A stretch of 44,527 nucleotides of DNA from an uncultured Acetatifactor sp. (GTDB lineage Bacteria > Bacillota > Clostridia > Lachnospirales > Lachnospiraceae): NCBI GenBank assembly GCA_947589075.1, contig CANQBS010000012.1, forward strand, positions 1-44,527, given 5' to 3'. A program made the translations under genes and the position numbers. Below are positions 1 through 8,047 of the stretch, piece after piece; position 1 is the stretch's first letter; every line of letters begins with the position of its first letter. The notes under the pieces are model-generated. The model was given only the letters and a program-made list of their open reading frames with translations. It was not told the DNA's origin and did no database searches.

Positions 1-72
1 TTTGGTCTTATATTTTGGATTTCTGATTACCGCCGCACCGCTGATGTTGTTGTCATGCTTTATGCGGTGTTG

Positions 73-246
73 TCATCCGAGATATTCCGAAATGCAGCCG
101 TTCGCATAACTCATATCCTTGTTGATGAAAGGAGCGGCCGGAAATTTCAGCATATACAGATTCCCATCGTATATCACAGACAGCTTGCTTCCGTTTGCAC
201 CGGCATAGGTTTTGTTCCGAACGGGAAATTTGGTAAAATCAATCAT
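73..246 (-). pseudogene. HipA-like kinase, truncated after 57 codons
   Basis: The reading frame starts ATG at 246 and overlaps the end of the upstream HTH gene by 8 bases, as translationally coupled antitoxin-toxin pairs often do. The 57 residues resemble the N-terminus of the HipA/CtkA-like serine/threonine kinase family found beside short HTH genes in Firmicutes (start MIDFTKFPVRN, then YMLKFP and SEYLG). In that family the protein normally continues for several hundred residues with a kinase core. Here a TGA at 73-75 stops it. The same frame stays open beyond the stop to the window edge (QHRIKHDNN onward), but I do not recognise that part as the usual continuation. It could be a nonsense mutation or a deletion junction. 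The family call is by recalled similarity; the truncation is seen directly. Confidence 0.65.
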
Positions 247-709
247 CCGGGTCGCCTCTCTTCATTCTCAAATACTTCTCACGCAAATACCTTGCCTGCT
301 CCGATGAAATTTCCTGTTCCACCTCTGCGGAGTTGATGTCTGCATTCAATTCACACCAATACAGATCCCAATGGGCATCCTTTTCCCCACCATCGACTTT
401 CTTCCACGAAGCGATCATATTCTCAATCGATGTTTTGAGATATGGCGGGAGTCCGCATTCCAGATATTCACGGTTCATCGGAAGTCCTGTTTTGCTGTCA
501 TATTCTGTCCCTGCATCATCCAAAGACATCATGTATTCCATCGTACACCCAAGCGCTTTGGCCAGCTGCTGTACGGTATAGGCTGAACACTTTCGAAGAG
601 AACTTTTTCCAGTACATATATCTATCACAGTCGTTTTTGGGACGCCACTGAGCTTCGACAGGCGATATTTCGTTATATTTTGTTTATCAAGATAGCTTTG
701 AAGATTCAT
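239..709 (-). CDS. XRE/HipB-like HTH antitoxin/repressor
   Basis: About 156 residues. The first 60 form an XRE-type helix-turn-helix (NITKYRLSKLSGVPKTTV, then a second helix pair ending LAKALGC). The C-terminal half is acidic and helical (EVEQEISSEQARYLREKYL). The start at 709 is preferred over an in-frame ATG at 718 because GGGAAAGG lies at a normal distance only from 709. The next gene, a HipA-like kinase remnant, overlaps its stop, so this should be the antitoxin and autorepressor of a two-gene module. With the kinase truncated it is probably an orphan antitoxin. The promoter just upstream carries a palindrome suited to binding by this protein. Confidence 0.8.
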   Translation of the reverse strand: MNLQSYLDKQNITKYRLSKLSGVPKTTVIDICTGKSSLRKCSAYTVQQLAKALGCTMEYMMSLDDAGTEYDSKTGLPMNREYLECGLPPYLKTSIENMIASWKKVDGGEKDAHWDLYWCELNADINSAEVEQEISSEQARYLREKYLRMKRGDPDD

Positions 710-733
710 CTCTTTCATCCTTTCCCTATTTAT

Positions 734-762
734 ATTATATCGGTATACCGACCGTCTGTCAA
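734..762 (-). promoter_or_regulatory. Consensus sigma-A promoter with palindromic operator in spacer
   Basis: Read on the minus strand, TTGACA (762-757) is separated by exactly 17 bases from TATAAT (739-734), a perfect consensus promoter for the HTH gene. The spacer end contains the perfect 12-bp palindrome TCGGTATACCGA (740-751), abutting the -10 box. A dimeric repressor bound there would block polymerase, so autoregulation by the HTH product is the natural inference. Confidence 0.85.
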
Positions 763-799
763 TAGGAGAACTTGGTTTGAAAGGGGTGTTTCATGAAGT

Positions 800-865
800 G
801 TAAATTCCCAAAGTAAATTCCCAAAGTAAATCCCATGGTGGATTCTAAAAATGGGATTTACTTTG
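800..865. repeat. 13-bp tandem repeats and 15-bp inverted repeat upstream of sigma operon
   Basis: GTAAATTCCCAAA occurs at 800-812 and again at 813-825, followed by a partial third copy (GTAAATCCCA from 826). CAAAGTAAATCCCAT (822-836) is repeated perfectly inverted at 851-865 with a 14-base spacer. A further inverted half-copy (GAATTTACTTTGG) lies at 883-895 and overlaps the likely -35 of the sigma operon. No T-run follows the hairpin, so it is more likely a set of protein-binding sites than a terminator. Confidence 0.75.
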
Positions 866-891
866 AGACGTCTGTTATGGTTGAATTTACT

Positions 892-921
892 TTGGAAAAT
901 AGTTTTGAAAAAGGTTATAAT
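892..921 (+). promoter_or_regulatory. Putative promoter of sigma/anti-sigma operon
   Basis: TTGGAA (892-897), an 18-base spacer and a perfect TATAAT (916-921) lie 90 bases before the sigma factor start. The -35 box overlaps a copy of the repeat element that fills 800-895, which suggests control by a factor binding those repeats. Confidence 0.55.
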
Positions 922-1011
922 TATTTGTGAAAAAGGTGAGAGAAACCGGAAAAACGAACGTCTAATAAGTGAAGGGGTTAATCCTAAACATATGTGAGAA
1001 AGGAGAGGTCA

Positions 1012-1584
1012 ATGGATAACGGTGCAAGTAGCTACCGCCGTTTCCTTGATGGTGATGATGGCGGCATTGTCGAGATCATAGAAGAATATAAGGACGGTCT
1101 GGTTTTGTATTTGAACAGCTTTGTGGGGAACATTCAAACGGCCGAAGATCTGATGGAGGATGTTTTTGTAAAGCTTGTGACCAGGAAGCCGCACTTTTGG
1201 GGCAAATGTTCCTTTAAGACCTGGCTCTATACGATTGGAAGAAATGTTGCCATCGATTTTATCCGCCACCGCTCCAAAATCCCGGAAGTGTTCGTGGATG
1301 AGTCTATGGAGGATACCTTTTTTGATCGGGAAGACGAGGAGGCAAATATCGAATCGGTCCACCTCAAAGAGGAAAGGAAAATCGTCGTTCACAGGGCTTT
1401 GCGAAGGATAAAACCGGAATATCGGCAGGTATTGTATCTGCTCTTTTTTGAAGAGTTTGATCGCGGCGAGATCGCGCAGGTCATGAAAAAGAGCAGGCGT
1501 CAAATTGAAAATCTTATTTATCGGGCAAAATTGTCGCTGAAATCCGAACTGGAAAAGGAGGGTTTTGTTTATGAAGAGTACTGA
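1012..1584 (+). CDS. ECF-like sigma-70 family RNA polymerase sigma factor
   Basis: A 190-residue sigma factor with only regions 2 and 4. Region 2 is seen in the stretch containing AEDLMEDVFVKL and FKTWLYTIGRNVAIDFIRHR, which contacts core polymerase and the -10 element. Region 4 has an HTH (EIAQVMKKSRRQIENLIYRAK) for the -35 element. The length fits the extracytoplasmic-function type. An ATG at 1012 preceded by AGGAGAGG is chosen over an upstream in-frame GTG at 994, which lies before that binding site. The next gene overlaps the end by 14 bases and encodes a membrane protein, the usual sigma/anti-sigma arrangement. The target promoters and inducing signal are not visible. Confidence 0.9.
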   Translation: MDNGASSYRRFLDGDDGGIVEIIEEYKDGLVLYLNSFVGNIQTAEDLMEDVFVKLVTRKPHFWGKCSFKTWLYTIGRNVAIDFIRHRSKIPEVFVDESMEDTFFDREDEEANIESVHLKEERKIVVHRALRRIKPEYRQVLYLLFFEEFDRGEIAQVMKKSRRQIENLIYRAKLSLKSELEKEGFVYEEY

Positions 1585-2458
1585 AGAAATTGCCGAAAGT
1601 GTCTTACGGCGCAGGGATCAGTATCAGAAGGAAAAAAGAAAACAGATGAAAAGGGCGGCTTCTGTATTATCTTGTTTTTGCCTTGTGGCAATATTGGGAA
1701 CGGTCATTTGGCAGTACGTCTGGATCCTTGATAATGTGGAAGGTAAAGGTGAGGTTCAAAAGCCGGATGCCTTTGTAAAGTATGAAGATGTAGAGCAGCC
1801 GACTCAGGAAAGCAAAGAAAATTTACAGGAAAAGCAGCCAGACCAGGAGAGAAAGGAAAATTTACAGGAAAAGCAGCCTGATCAGGAGAGAAAGGAGAAT
1901 TTACAGGGGGAAATATCCTCGAGTGAGATAGGGAATTACGCTTCCGCAGAAGGGGAGAACACTTCCCAGGATGAAGATTCCGCTGCATCCATTACTGGAA
2001 TCGACCGGCCGGTTACGGATCATCCCGGGGATACCGGTGCTTTAACGGCTTATGAGGAAGCCTGGGGTGGTTCTTATATGGATCAGAACGGCTGTTGGGT
2101 TGTTTTGCTGACCGAAGATACTCCGGAAAACCGTCAGATGGTTTTCAATTTGAATCCGACCCTCAGCGAAGACCGGGTCATTTTTAAGGCGGCAACTTAT
2201 TCCGAAGCCTACCTTACGGAACTGATGGTGAATATCAGCCGGGCGATGGGGACCGGAGAGTTGTCTTTTGTCAGTACTGCGGCGCTTAGGGAAGATAAAA
2301 ATTGCGTTGAGGTAACGATATCCACGGAGGATGCCGGCAACAGGGAGCGCATCCTTGCCTTTGATCCCATCGGCGGCGCCATCGAAATCGTGGTTTCAGA
2401 CAGCAGTATATACAATAAAGGAGAAGTTGAAGAATTAAAGAAAGATCCTATGCCATAG
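1571..2458 (+). CDS. Probable membrane anti-sigma factor with tandem-repeat linker
   Basis: About 295 residues. A short charged N-terminal cytoplasmic part (STEEIAESVLRRRDQYQKEKRKQ) is followed by one transmembrane helix at roughly residues 31-50. A highly charged linker of three 13-residue repeats comes next, then an extracytoplasmic C-terminal domain of about 150 residues that I do not recognise. The ATG at 1571 overlaps the sigma gene and has AAGGAGG upstream. Single-pass topology and coupling to an ECF sigma gene point to an anti-sigma or signal-sensing partner, but no zinc-binding anti-sigma motif is seen, so the role rests on context. The gene ends before the convergent ABC exporter gene, with a palindrome between them. 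Confidence 0.6.
   Translation: MKSTEEIAESVLRRRDQYQKEKRKQMKRAASVLSCFCLVAILGTVIWQYVWILDNVEGKGEVQKPDAFVKYEDVEQPTQESKENLQEKQPDQERKENLQEKQPDQERKENLQGEISSSEIGNYASAEGENTSQDEDSAASITGIDRPVTDHPGDTGALTAYEEAWGGSYMDQNGCWVVLLTEDTPENRQMVFNLNPTLSEDRVIFKAATYSEAYLTELMVNISRAMGTGELSFVSTAALREDKNCVEVTISTEDAGNRERILAFDPIGGAIEIVVSDSSIYNKGEVEELKKDPMP
1796..1912 (+). repeat. Three tandem 39-bp in-frame repeats
   Basis: Units at 1796-1834, 1835-1873 and 1874-1912 encode QPTQESKENLQEK, QPDQERKENLQEK and QPDQERKENLQGE. They differ by a few bases only and form the extracytoplasmic linker of the putative anti-sigma protein. In-frame units allow copy-number change without frameshift. Confidence 0.95.
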
Positions 2459-2544
2459 GAAATTTTAAAGAAAAATTCCCGACCATGGGAAATCCAGCCA
2501 TAGGAAATCTAAAAGTCTTATCTTTGAAAAACGAATCATCAAGC

Positions 2545-2581
2545 GAAGAAAACAGGAAATCATTGATTTCCTGTTTTCTTC
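2545..2581. terminator. Bidirectional terminator-like palindrome between convergent genes
   Basis: An 18-bp perfect inverted repeat (2545-2562 and 2564-2581) sits between the anti-sigma gene and the end of the ABC gene on the other strand, and includes the stop codon of the latter. A-rich and T-rich arms give a T-rich 3' side in both directions. Confidence 0.7.
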
Positions 2582-4449
2582 TCATAATACTTTGCCTGTG
2601 CCTCCCACAGTTCTTTATATTTTCCACCGGCCGCGATCAGGCTGTCGTGGGTTCCCTGTTCCACGATCCTGCCGTCCGCGAACACCAGGATTTCCCGGCA
2701 GAAGCGGCAGCTGGACAGTCTGTGTGAAATGTAGATAGCGGTGCGGTCGCCCACAATGTTGTCAAAATTCTGATAGATTTCCGCCTCGGCGATGGGATCC
2801 AGGCTGGCGGTGGGTTCGTCCAGGACGATAAAGGGAGCGTCCTTATAAAGCGCCCGGGCGATGGCGATTTCCTGGCGTTCGCCGCCGCTGGTCACGATCC
2901 CGTCCTCATCAAAATCCTTGCCGAGCCAGGTTTCAAGGCCGTCCGGAAGTTCCTTTAGCCTTTCTCCGAAGCCCGCATCTTCCAGGCATTTGACGGCTCG
3001 TTTCTCATCCACGTCGCAGGAGCCCGCCACGTTCTGCCCAAGCTTATGGGGCATCAGCCAGAAGTCCTGGAAAACCACGGAAAAGATGGCGATATACTCG
3101 TCATAGCGGTATTTTTGGATGTTCACGCCGTTTAGGAGAATTTCCCCTTCCTGGGGGTCGTAGAGGCGGCAGAGAAGCTTTATAAAGGTGGATTTCCCCG
3201 AGCCGTTTTCTCCCACCACGGCTAACTTCGTCCCAACCTGGAACTTCACCGAAACATGCCGCAGGGTCCATCTGTCGGAATTCGGGTATTTGAAACTCAC
3301 GTCCTTAAATTCCACGCTGTACTTCCGGTCGCGGCGCTTTTCGGTGGTCAGGGTGCCCTGATACATTTTGTTGGGAATGTCCAGGAAGGCAAAGATGTCT
3401 TTCAGGAATTTCGCATTAATACGGAAATTATTTAATATGGTGATACTTTGGGTGAAAGCGCTGATGAACTTTGTGACTGCGCCCACGTACTGAGTGACCT
3501 CGCCTAAGCCAAAGGCGCCGCCCAGGGCTTTCAGGCAGACGAAAAGATAGATCACGCACAGCAGAAGCTTCTCGCCGAAAACAGCGCCGATCTTCATAAG
3601 TCCGCCGATTCTCCTTTCGAACTGAGCAAAGGGACCTTTGGAATACCAGGGGTTCCCGCCGGGAAGCCAGTTGTAATATTTGATAAAGCCCTCGTTCTGT
3701 CCATACATTCTGTAGTCGACCATGGAGTCCGGATCCTGCTTTAAAAAGCCGAAGTGGGAAAAGAGTCTGTTTCCAAATCTCACTTTATCGCTCAGAGCGG
3801 CATTGCCCTCCATCATTTTTATGTTGAAACAGGGAGTGATTCCGGCGCAGAGAACCGTAAGCGCCAAAAAGCCGAGGGCTGTGAGGGGACTGTTCAGGAA
3901 CCCATAGGGACTGCCCTCAGGGACTCTGCTTAAGAACAGGCCGACGGACATCGCTGCCGCACCCAAAATGTTGAACACACTGGATAAGAGCCTCTCGAAC
4001 TCTCTCTGGATCCTTAAAAAGCCCCATCCGGTCCAATTGCCGTTCTGGCGTGTCTGGTCTCTTAAATCACGGACACGCTGATCCTCCACGTCGCTGTAGT
4101 CCATGGACAGGTACTTTCCGTCCTCGATGCGCCTGATATTGTACGGGAAATTCACGGCCCTGACTTCATAAGCATGCCGCATCACGCCGTTGATCATGGC
4201 GAAGACTGCCGTGGAAAGGAGCTGGAACACCGTCCAGAAGATCAGCTTCTCCGCTCTGCGTTCTCCCGCCAGTTCCCCGATCAGCCTTGCCGTCACAAAC
4301 AGTGAAACATAGGAAAAGGCTGTCTGGAAAAGAGCCTTGAACACCATATAAGGAAACATCAGCCTGTTTTGGGAGTTTAAAAGCTTGATTGCCCGGAGAT
4401 TGAACCTAAGCGCCTCGCCCCAGGACATTTTATCAGACTTATCCGACAT
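2560..4449 (-). CDS. ABC exporter half-transporter (TM domain + ATPase)
   Basis: 629 residues with an N-terminal transmembrane region (about residues 25-330) fused to an ATP-binding domain. Walker A is GENGSGKS near residue 409, the signature is SGGERQE near 519, and Walker B is FIVLDEP near 540, followed by the H-loop in YISHRLSS. It is the distal gene of a pair and starts 55 bases after the other half-transporter, with AAGGAGG before its ATG, so the two likely form a heterodimeric exporter in the membrane. Substrate is unknown. The pair lies downstream of a LytTR/GHKL regulatory pair, as seen for peptide or drug exporters under such control, which is suggestive only. Confidence 0.9.
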   Translation of the reverse strand: MSDKSDKMSWGEALRFNLRAIKLLNSQNRLMFPYMVFKALFQTAFSYVSLFVTARLIGELAGERRAEKLIFWTVFQLLSTAVFAMINGVMRHAYEVRAVNFPYNIRRIEDGKYLSMDYSDVEDQRVRDLRDQTRQNGNWTGWGFLRIQREFERLLSSVFNILGAAAMSVGLFLSRVPEGSPYGFLNSPLTALGFLALTVLCAGITPCFNIKMMEGNAALSDKVRFGNRLFSHFGFLKQDPDSMVDYRMYGQNEGFIKYYNWLPGGNPWYSKGPFAQFERRIGGLMKIGAVFGEKLLLCVIYLFVCLKALGGAFGLGEVTQYVGAVTKFISAFTQSITILNNFRINAKFLKDIFAFLDIPNKMYQGTLTTEKRRDRKYSVEFKDVSFKYPNSDRWTLRHVSVKFQVGTKLAVVGENGSGKSTFIKLLCRLYDPQEGEILLNGVNIQKYRYDEYIAIFSVVFQDFWLMPHKLGQNVAGSCDVDEKRAVKCLEDAGFGERLKELPDGLETWLGKDFDEDGIVTSGGERQEIAIARALYKDAPFIVLDEPTASLDPIAEAEIYQNFDNIVGDRTAIYISHRLSSCRFCREILVFADGRIVEQGTHDSLIAAGGKYKELWEAQAKYYEKKTGNQ

Positions 4450-4504
4450 CTATATTACCTCCTTACCCGAACTGAATTCTGCTTCCGTTCGAGTACTTCA
4501 AATA

Positions 4505-6373
4505 CTATATTTCAGGTACACAAGTTAAGTTCTTCCCGTAATCTTCCTGATAATATCTGGCCTGAACCTGAAACAGATGGGCGTACTCTTTCCCAAGCTT
4601 AAGCAGGTTCTCGTGGCTGCCTTCCTCGGCAATCTGCCCGTCTTTCAGATACAGGATCCTGTCGCAGAACTGGGTCGAGGCCAGGCGATGGGAGATAAAG
4701 AGCGAGGTCCTTCCCTCGGACATCGCGTTGTATTTTTCATACAGATCCCGTTCGGCTAAGGGATCCAGCGCCGCCGTGGGTTCATCGAGGACCAATATGG
4801 CGCCGTTTTTATAGAGAGCCCTTGCCAGTATCAGCCGCTGGGTCTGGCCTCCCGACAGCACCACGCCGTCCAGATAGACCTCCCGTCCCAGGTGGGTATC
4901 GATCCCCTTCGGCAGATCCTGTATGGTCTTGGCCAGTCCGGCCTTTTCCAGGCAGTCCGTGACCCGCGCTGCGTCAATGTCGGTTGCCGACTGGGCCACG
5001 GTTTCGGCGATGGTGATATCGAACAGATTGAAGTGCTGGAACACCGCCGAAAAAAGGGTATAATACTCTGTGCGATTGAATTTTCGGATATCGGTGCCGT
5101 TTAAGAGCACCCTGCCTTCGTCGGGATCCAAAAGGCCGGTGATGAGCTTCATCAGGGTCGTCTTGCCTGCCCCGTTTAAGCCCACGACGGCCACCTTTTC
5201 CCCGGGCCTGATCGTGAGAGTTAAGCGGTCGATGATCTTTCGGTCAGATTCCGGATAGCGGTAGCTTACGTTTTCCAGGCGGATCTCATGTGGGGAGTCG
5301 GCTGGGACAGGCATCCCTTCGCCGAAGCGGTAGGGCTCGGGACGGTTTAAAAATTCCAGCATGCAGGAAAGCTCCAGACACTTGTTTTTCAGGTCCAGAA
5401 GACTGTTTAATATGCCGTTAAAGCGTCCGTTAAAGGAGTTCACAGCCGAAAAGTAGAGCATGAACTGGGCCGCGCCCATGCCGTTTTCGATACACATTTT
5501 AAGGAGGACGAACAGGGCCGCGCCGTTTCGTAAGGCTTCTATGAGCATACTGGAAAAGGTGCCGATCAGGTAGAAGGTATGCTCCCGTCTGGCGTAGGCC
5601 TGGCGGGTCGCGAAGGCTTTGTCAGTGAGCCGGTTGATCCAACTCGTAAGCCCGAAGAGCCGGACATCCTTGGCGATGGAAAGCTGTCCCGGAAGCCATC
5701 TGAGATAGTTTGCCTGCCGATCTATATGCGACCGCTCCTCCCGGTGGCGGTAGTTGTATCTGGAAACATAGCCGGACACCGCAAAATCTGTGAGGCTTAA
5801 GACCACTGTCACGGCGAATATCAGAGGATGGATGTGGGTGAGCATGGCGGTGAAGAACCCAAACATGACGATGTTCACCGCCAGGTTCTGCAGCGTGTTC
5901 CAGGTTCCTTCGGCAGCCTGGCTATTGCCGGAGCAGGCGTCAATGGCCCGGTCCGCCGCTCTTAAATATTGGTTGTCCAGGCAGTGGCAGTAGGATGTGG
6001 AGGTGAGTTTGTCGATGAGCTCCTGCAAAATTTTAGCGCGCAGTTCGATCTGATAGCCGCTCTTTACCCCGCTGACTCCTGCACCGTTTCCGATGTAGCG
6101 CAGCATTGCGTCGGAAACAAAACATCCGCCGATAAAGAACGCCGCGGTTAAGAGAAGCTCCTGGGCGGTGCTGTGATTCTCGAGACAGGAGAGGATCATA
6201 GGGGACATATAAAACCCGAAGACAGCGCTTGAAACATTGAATAAAATCTGCAAAAACAACAGCACCAGGGTTTCAGGACGGTATTTTTTCGCCCGGCTGA
6301 AAAAGTAGCAAAGACATTTCACCATGCCATACTGTGGTTTTTCTTTTCCCTTTTTCTCATTTTCCTTTTTCAT
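4505..6373 (-). CDS. ABC exporter half-transporter (TM domain + ATPase)
   Basis: 622 residues: a transmembrane region (about 35-320) followed by an ATP-binding domain. Walker A is GLNGAGKT near residue 396, the signature is LSGGQTQR near 503, Walker B is ILVLDEPTAALDP near 524, and the H-loop is FISHRLAS. The ATPase sites of this protein and its downstream partner both look intact. The leader before its ATG at 6373 has only a weak binding site (GAAAG). A terminator at 6452-6475 separates it from the sensor kinase gene, so it probably has its own promoter in 6374-6445, although I could not pick a convincing one there. Confidence 0.9.
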   Translation of the reverse strand: MKKENEKKGKEKPQYGMVKCLCYFFSRAKKYRPETLVLLFLQILFNVSSAVFGFYMSPMILSCLENHSTAQELLLTAAFFIGGCFVSDAMLRYIGNGAGVSGVKSGYQIELRAKILQELIDKLTSTSYCHCLDNQYLRAADRAIDACSGNSQAAEGTWNTLQNLAVNIVMFGFFTAMLTHIHPLIFAVTVVLSLTDFAVSGYVSRYNYRHREERSHIDRQANYLRWLPGQLSIAKDVRLFGLTSWINRLTDKAFATRQAYARREHTFYLIGTFSSMLIEALRNGAALFVLLKMCIENGMGAAQFMLYFSAVNSFNGRFNGILNSLLDLKNKCLELSCMLEFLNRPEPYRFGEGMPVPADSPHEIRLENVSYRYPESDRKIIDRLTLTIRPGEKVAVVGLNGAGKTTLMKLITGLLDPDEGRVLLNGTDIRKFNRTEYYTLFSAVFQHFNLFDITIAETVAQSATDIDAARVTDCLEKAGLAKTIQDLPKGIDTHLGREVYLDGVVLSGGQTQRLILARALYKNGAILVLDEPTAALDPLAERDLYEKYNAMSEGRTSLFISHRLASTQFCDRILYLKDGQIAEEGSHENLLKLGKEYAHLFQVQARYYQEDYGKNLTCVPEI

Positions 6374-6445
6374 AATAAGATCACTTTCTTTTTGTGATGA
6401 TTTCTTATTTATGGTAATTCATTTGATGATGGATCCAGCATAACA

Positions 6446-6475
6446 CAAAAATCCCCGAATGTGTCAATTCGGGGA
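6446..6475 (-). terminator. Rho-independent terminator after GHKL kinase gene
   Basis: On the minus strand TCCCCGAAT and ATTCGGGGA (6475-6467 and 6460-6452) form a 9-bp stem followed at once by a run of T (6451-6446). It lies between the kinase gene and the ABC exporter pair. Confidence 0.85.
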
Positions 6476-6543
6476 CGAAATGTGGTTATCAGGGGATGAA
6501 TTGAAAGTGAACTGTAACAATTGCAGAGACCACAATATTTCTT

Positions 6544-7206
6544 CTATGATTCGCCAAGGGGCAGCAGGATCTCAGTGGTAAAAGCTCCTTCTTCGGAATT
6601 CCGGGAGATGTAGCCGCCGAGGCGCTTTACCACGTCGTCTATCCTTCCCAGTCCCAGGCCGTGTTCGCCGCCTTTGGTGCTCTTAAAAAGATTGCCGATC
6701 TTCGTAAGCTTCCCGCCCGAGGTGAAATTTAAGAAAGAGATATAGAGCTGATTGCCCTTTAAATCGATATAGACCCGGATCACCCGCTTATCCTCAGGAA
6801 GCTTCTCGCTGGCCTCTATGGCGTTGTCAAAGAGGTTTCCCAAAACCGTGCAGAGATCCACTGCCGAAATCGTGAGCAAAACCGGAATCTGGGCATCGAT
6901 CTCCACCTTGATTCCCCGGTCGTTTGCAAGGGCGATCTTGGAATTTATGATCGCGTCGGTCATCGGGTTGCCGGTTTTGATCACCGTATCGACAGTATAA
7001 AGGTCGGTCTCCAGATCGTCGAGATATTTTGCGATCGCCTCCAAATCCCCATTGTCCGTATAGGACTTCAGCACCTGGATGTGAGTCCGGTAGTCGTGCC
7101 GCCAGCCCCGCATTTTGCGATACATATTGTCTACCTCTAAAAAATGTGTTTTCAAAAGCTCCTGCTGATACGCCTCAATCTGTCTGGCAGCACGTTTTCC
7201 GAGCAT
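6544..7206 (-). CDS. Soluble GHKL-type sensor histidine kinase
   Basis: 220 residues resembling the cytoplasmic kinase part of AgrC-type sensors. The phosphoacceptor is probably H37 in RGWRHDYRTH. The N-box reads NLFDNAIEA and the G-box GLGLGRI, forming the GHKL ATPase fold. No transmembrane or sensory domain precedes it: the protein begins about 36 residues before the histidine. The ATG at 7206 is chosen over an in-frame GTG at 7215 because AGG lies 8 bases before the ATG. It follows the LytTR regulator gene by about 125 bases and is presumably its partner kinase. Whether it senses through another protein or in the cytoplasm is not visible. Confidence 0.8.
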   Translation of the reverse strand: MLGKRAARQIEAYQQELLKTHFLEVDNMYRKMRGWRHDYRTHIQVLKSYTDNGDLEAIAKYLDDLETDLYTVDTVIKTGNPMTDAIINSKIALANDRGIKVEIDAQIPVLLTISAVDLCTVLGNLFDNAIEASEKLPEDKRVIRVYIDLKGNQLYISFLNFTSGGKLTKIGNLFKSTKGGEHGLGLGRIDDVVKRLGGYISRNSEEGAFTTEILLPLGES

Positions 7207-7331
7207 ATTCTTCACCTGCTTTTCTTTTTTTCATATGATATGATTCGGGGGTCCAAAAATGATTACGGATTGTTACGCTGCTTCGCAGCTCTCACGATCA
7301 TTCTGACAAGCGGGACAGTTGTACGGCAATT

Positions 7332-8030
7332 TCATCGGCGTATCCCGATGATGGCACGGTTTACTTTTTCGTAGGCGCCCCTGGGCAGGGGAATAGATTC
7401 TCCGCCTTTCAGGAAAATTTCCGAGCGTGTGACCCTGGTAATGAAGAAGAGATTGACGATGTATGACCGTCCCACCCGCAGAAACCTATCGTCGAGTTCG
7501 GTTTCAATCTCTTTGAGAGGCATCTTGAGGGTATAGTCCCGTCCGGCATGGATCGTAATGTAATTTTTCAGAACCTCGATATAACTGATATCACGGACCG
7601 ACACCAGCGCAGTTTCGTCGGACAGCTTAAACAGCAGTTTTTTGCCGTCGTCCGCAATTTTTTCTACTGCCCGGGACAGCACCGCGAAGAGCTTTTCCCG
7701 CGAAACAGGCTTTAAAAGATAGTGCAGCGCCGCCACATCGTATCCTTCCGCGATGTAATCCGAGTACGCCGTGATGAAAATGATCTGCAGGAGCTTGTCG
7801 CCGTCCTGTCTGAGCCGCTTCGCCAGCTCAACGCCGGACAGCCCGGGCATTTCGATGTCAAGAAGCAGGATATCAGGGGGACAGTCGGAATAGTAGAACA
7901 GCAGAGCCTCTGCGGAAGGATATTCCTGGATGCTGACCGAAGTCCCAGACTGAACAGACCAGTCAAGGACCAGAGTTTTCATATATGCGCGCTCTTGTGC
8001 GTTGTCATCGCAAAGGGAAATAGTAAGCAT
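7332..8030 (-). CDS. LytTR family response regulator
   Basis: 232 residues. The receiver domain occupies residues 1-120, with an acidic pocket (CDD at 7-9), the phosphoacceptor D58 in LLLDIEMPG and a conserved lysine in LLKPVSREK. The C-terminal LytTR DNA-binding domain runs from about 133 (ISYIEVLKNYITIHAG to PRGAYEKV). This matches the AgrA/LytR class. Its binding site AAAGGAG falls in the 17-base gap after dinB, so it may be co-transcribed with dinB and tag. Likely targets include the ABC exporter pair downstream. Confidence 0.9.
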   Translation of the reverse strand: MLTISLCDDNAQERAYMKTLVLDWSVQSGTSVSIQEYPSAEALLFYYSDCPPDILLLDIEMPGLSGVELAKRLRQDGDKLLQIIFITAYSDYIAEGYDVAALHYLLKPVSREKLFAVLSRAVEKIADDGKKLLFKLSDETALVSVRDISYIEVLKNYITIHAGRDYTLKMPLKEIETELDDRFLRVGRSYIVNLFFITRVTRSEIFLKGGESIPLPRGAYEKVNRAIIGIRR

Positions 8031-8047
8031 GGCAGTGTCTCCTTTGA

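Noticed and set aside
7277..7289. Small hairpin GCTGC-TTC-GCAGC between the LytTR regulator and kinase genes
   Set aside because: Only a 5-bp stem with no T-run; too weak to call a terminator or a regulatory structure.
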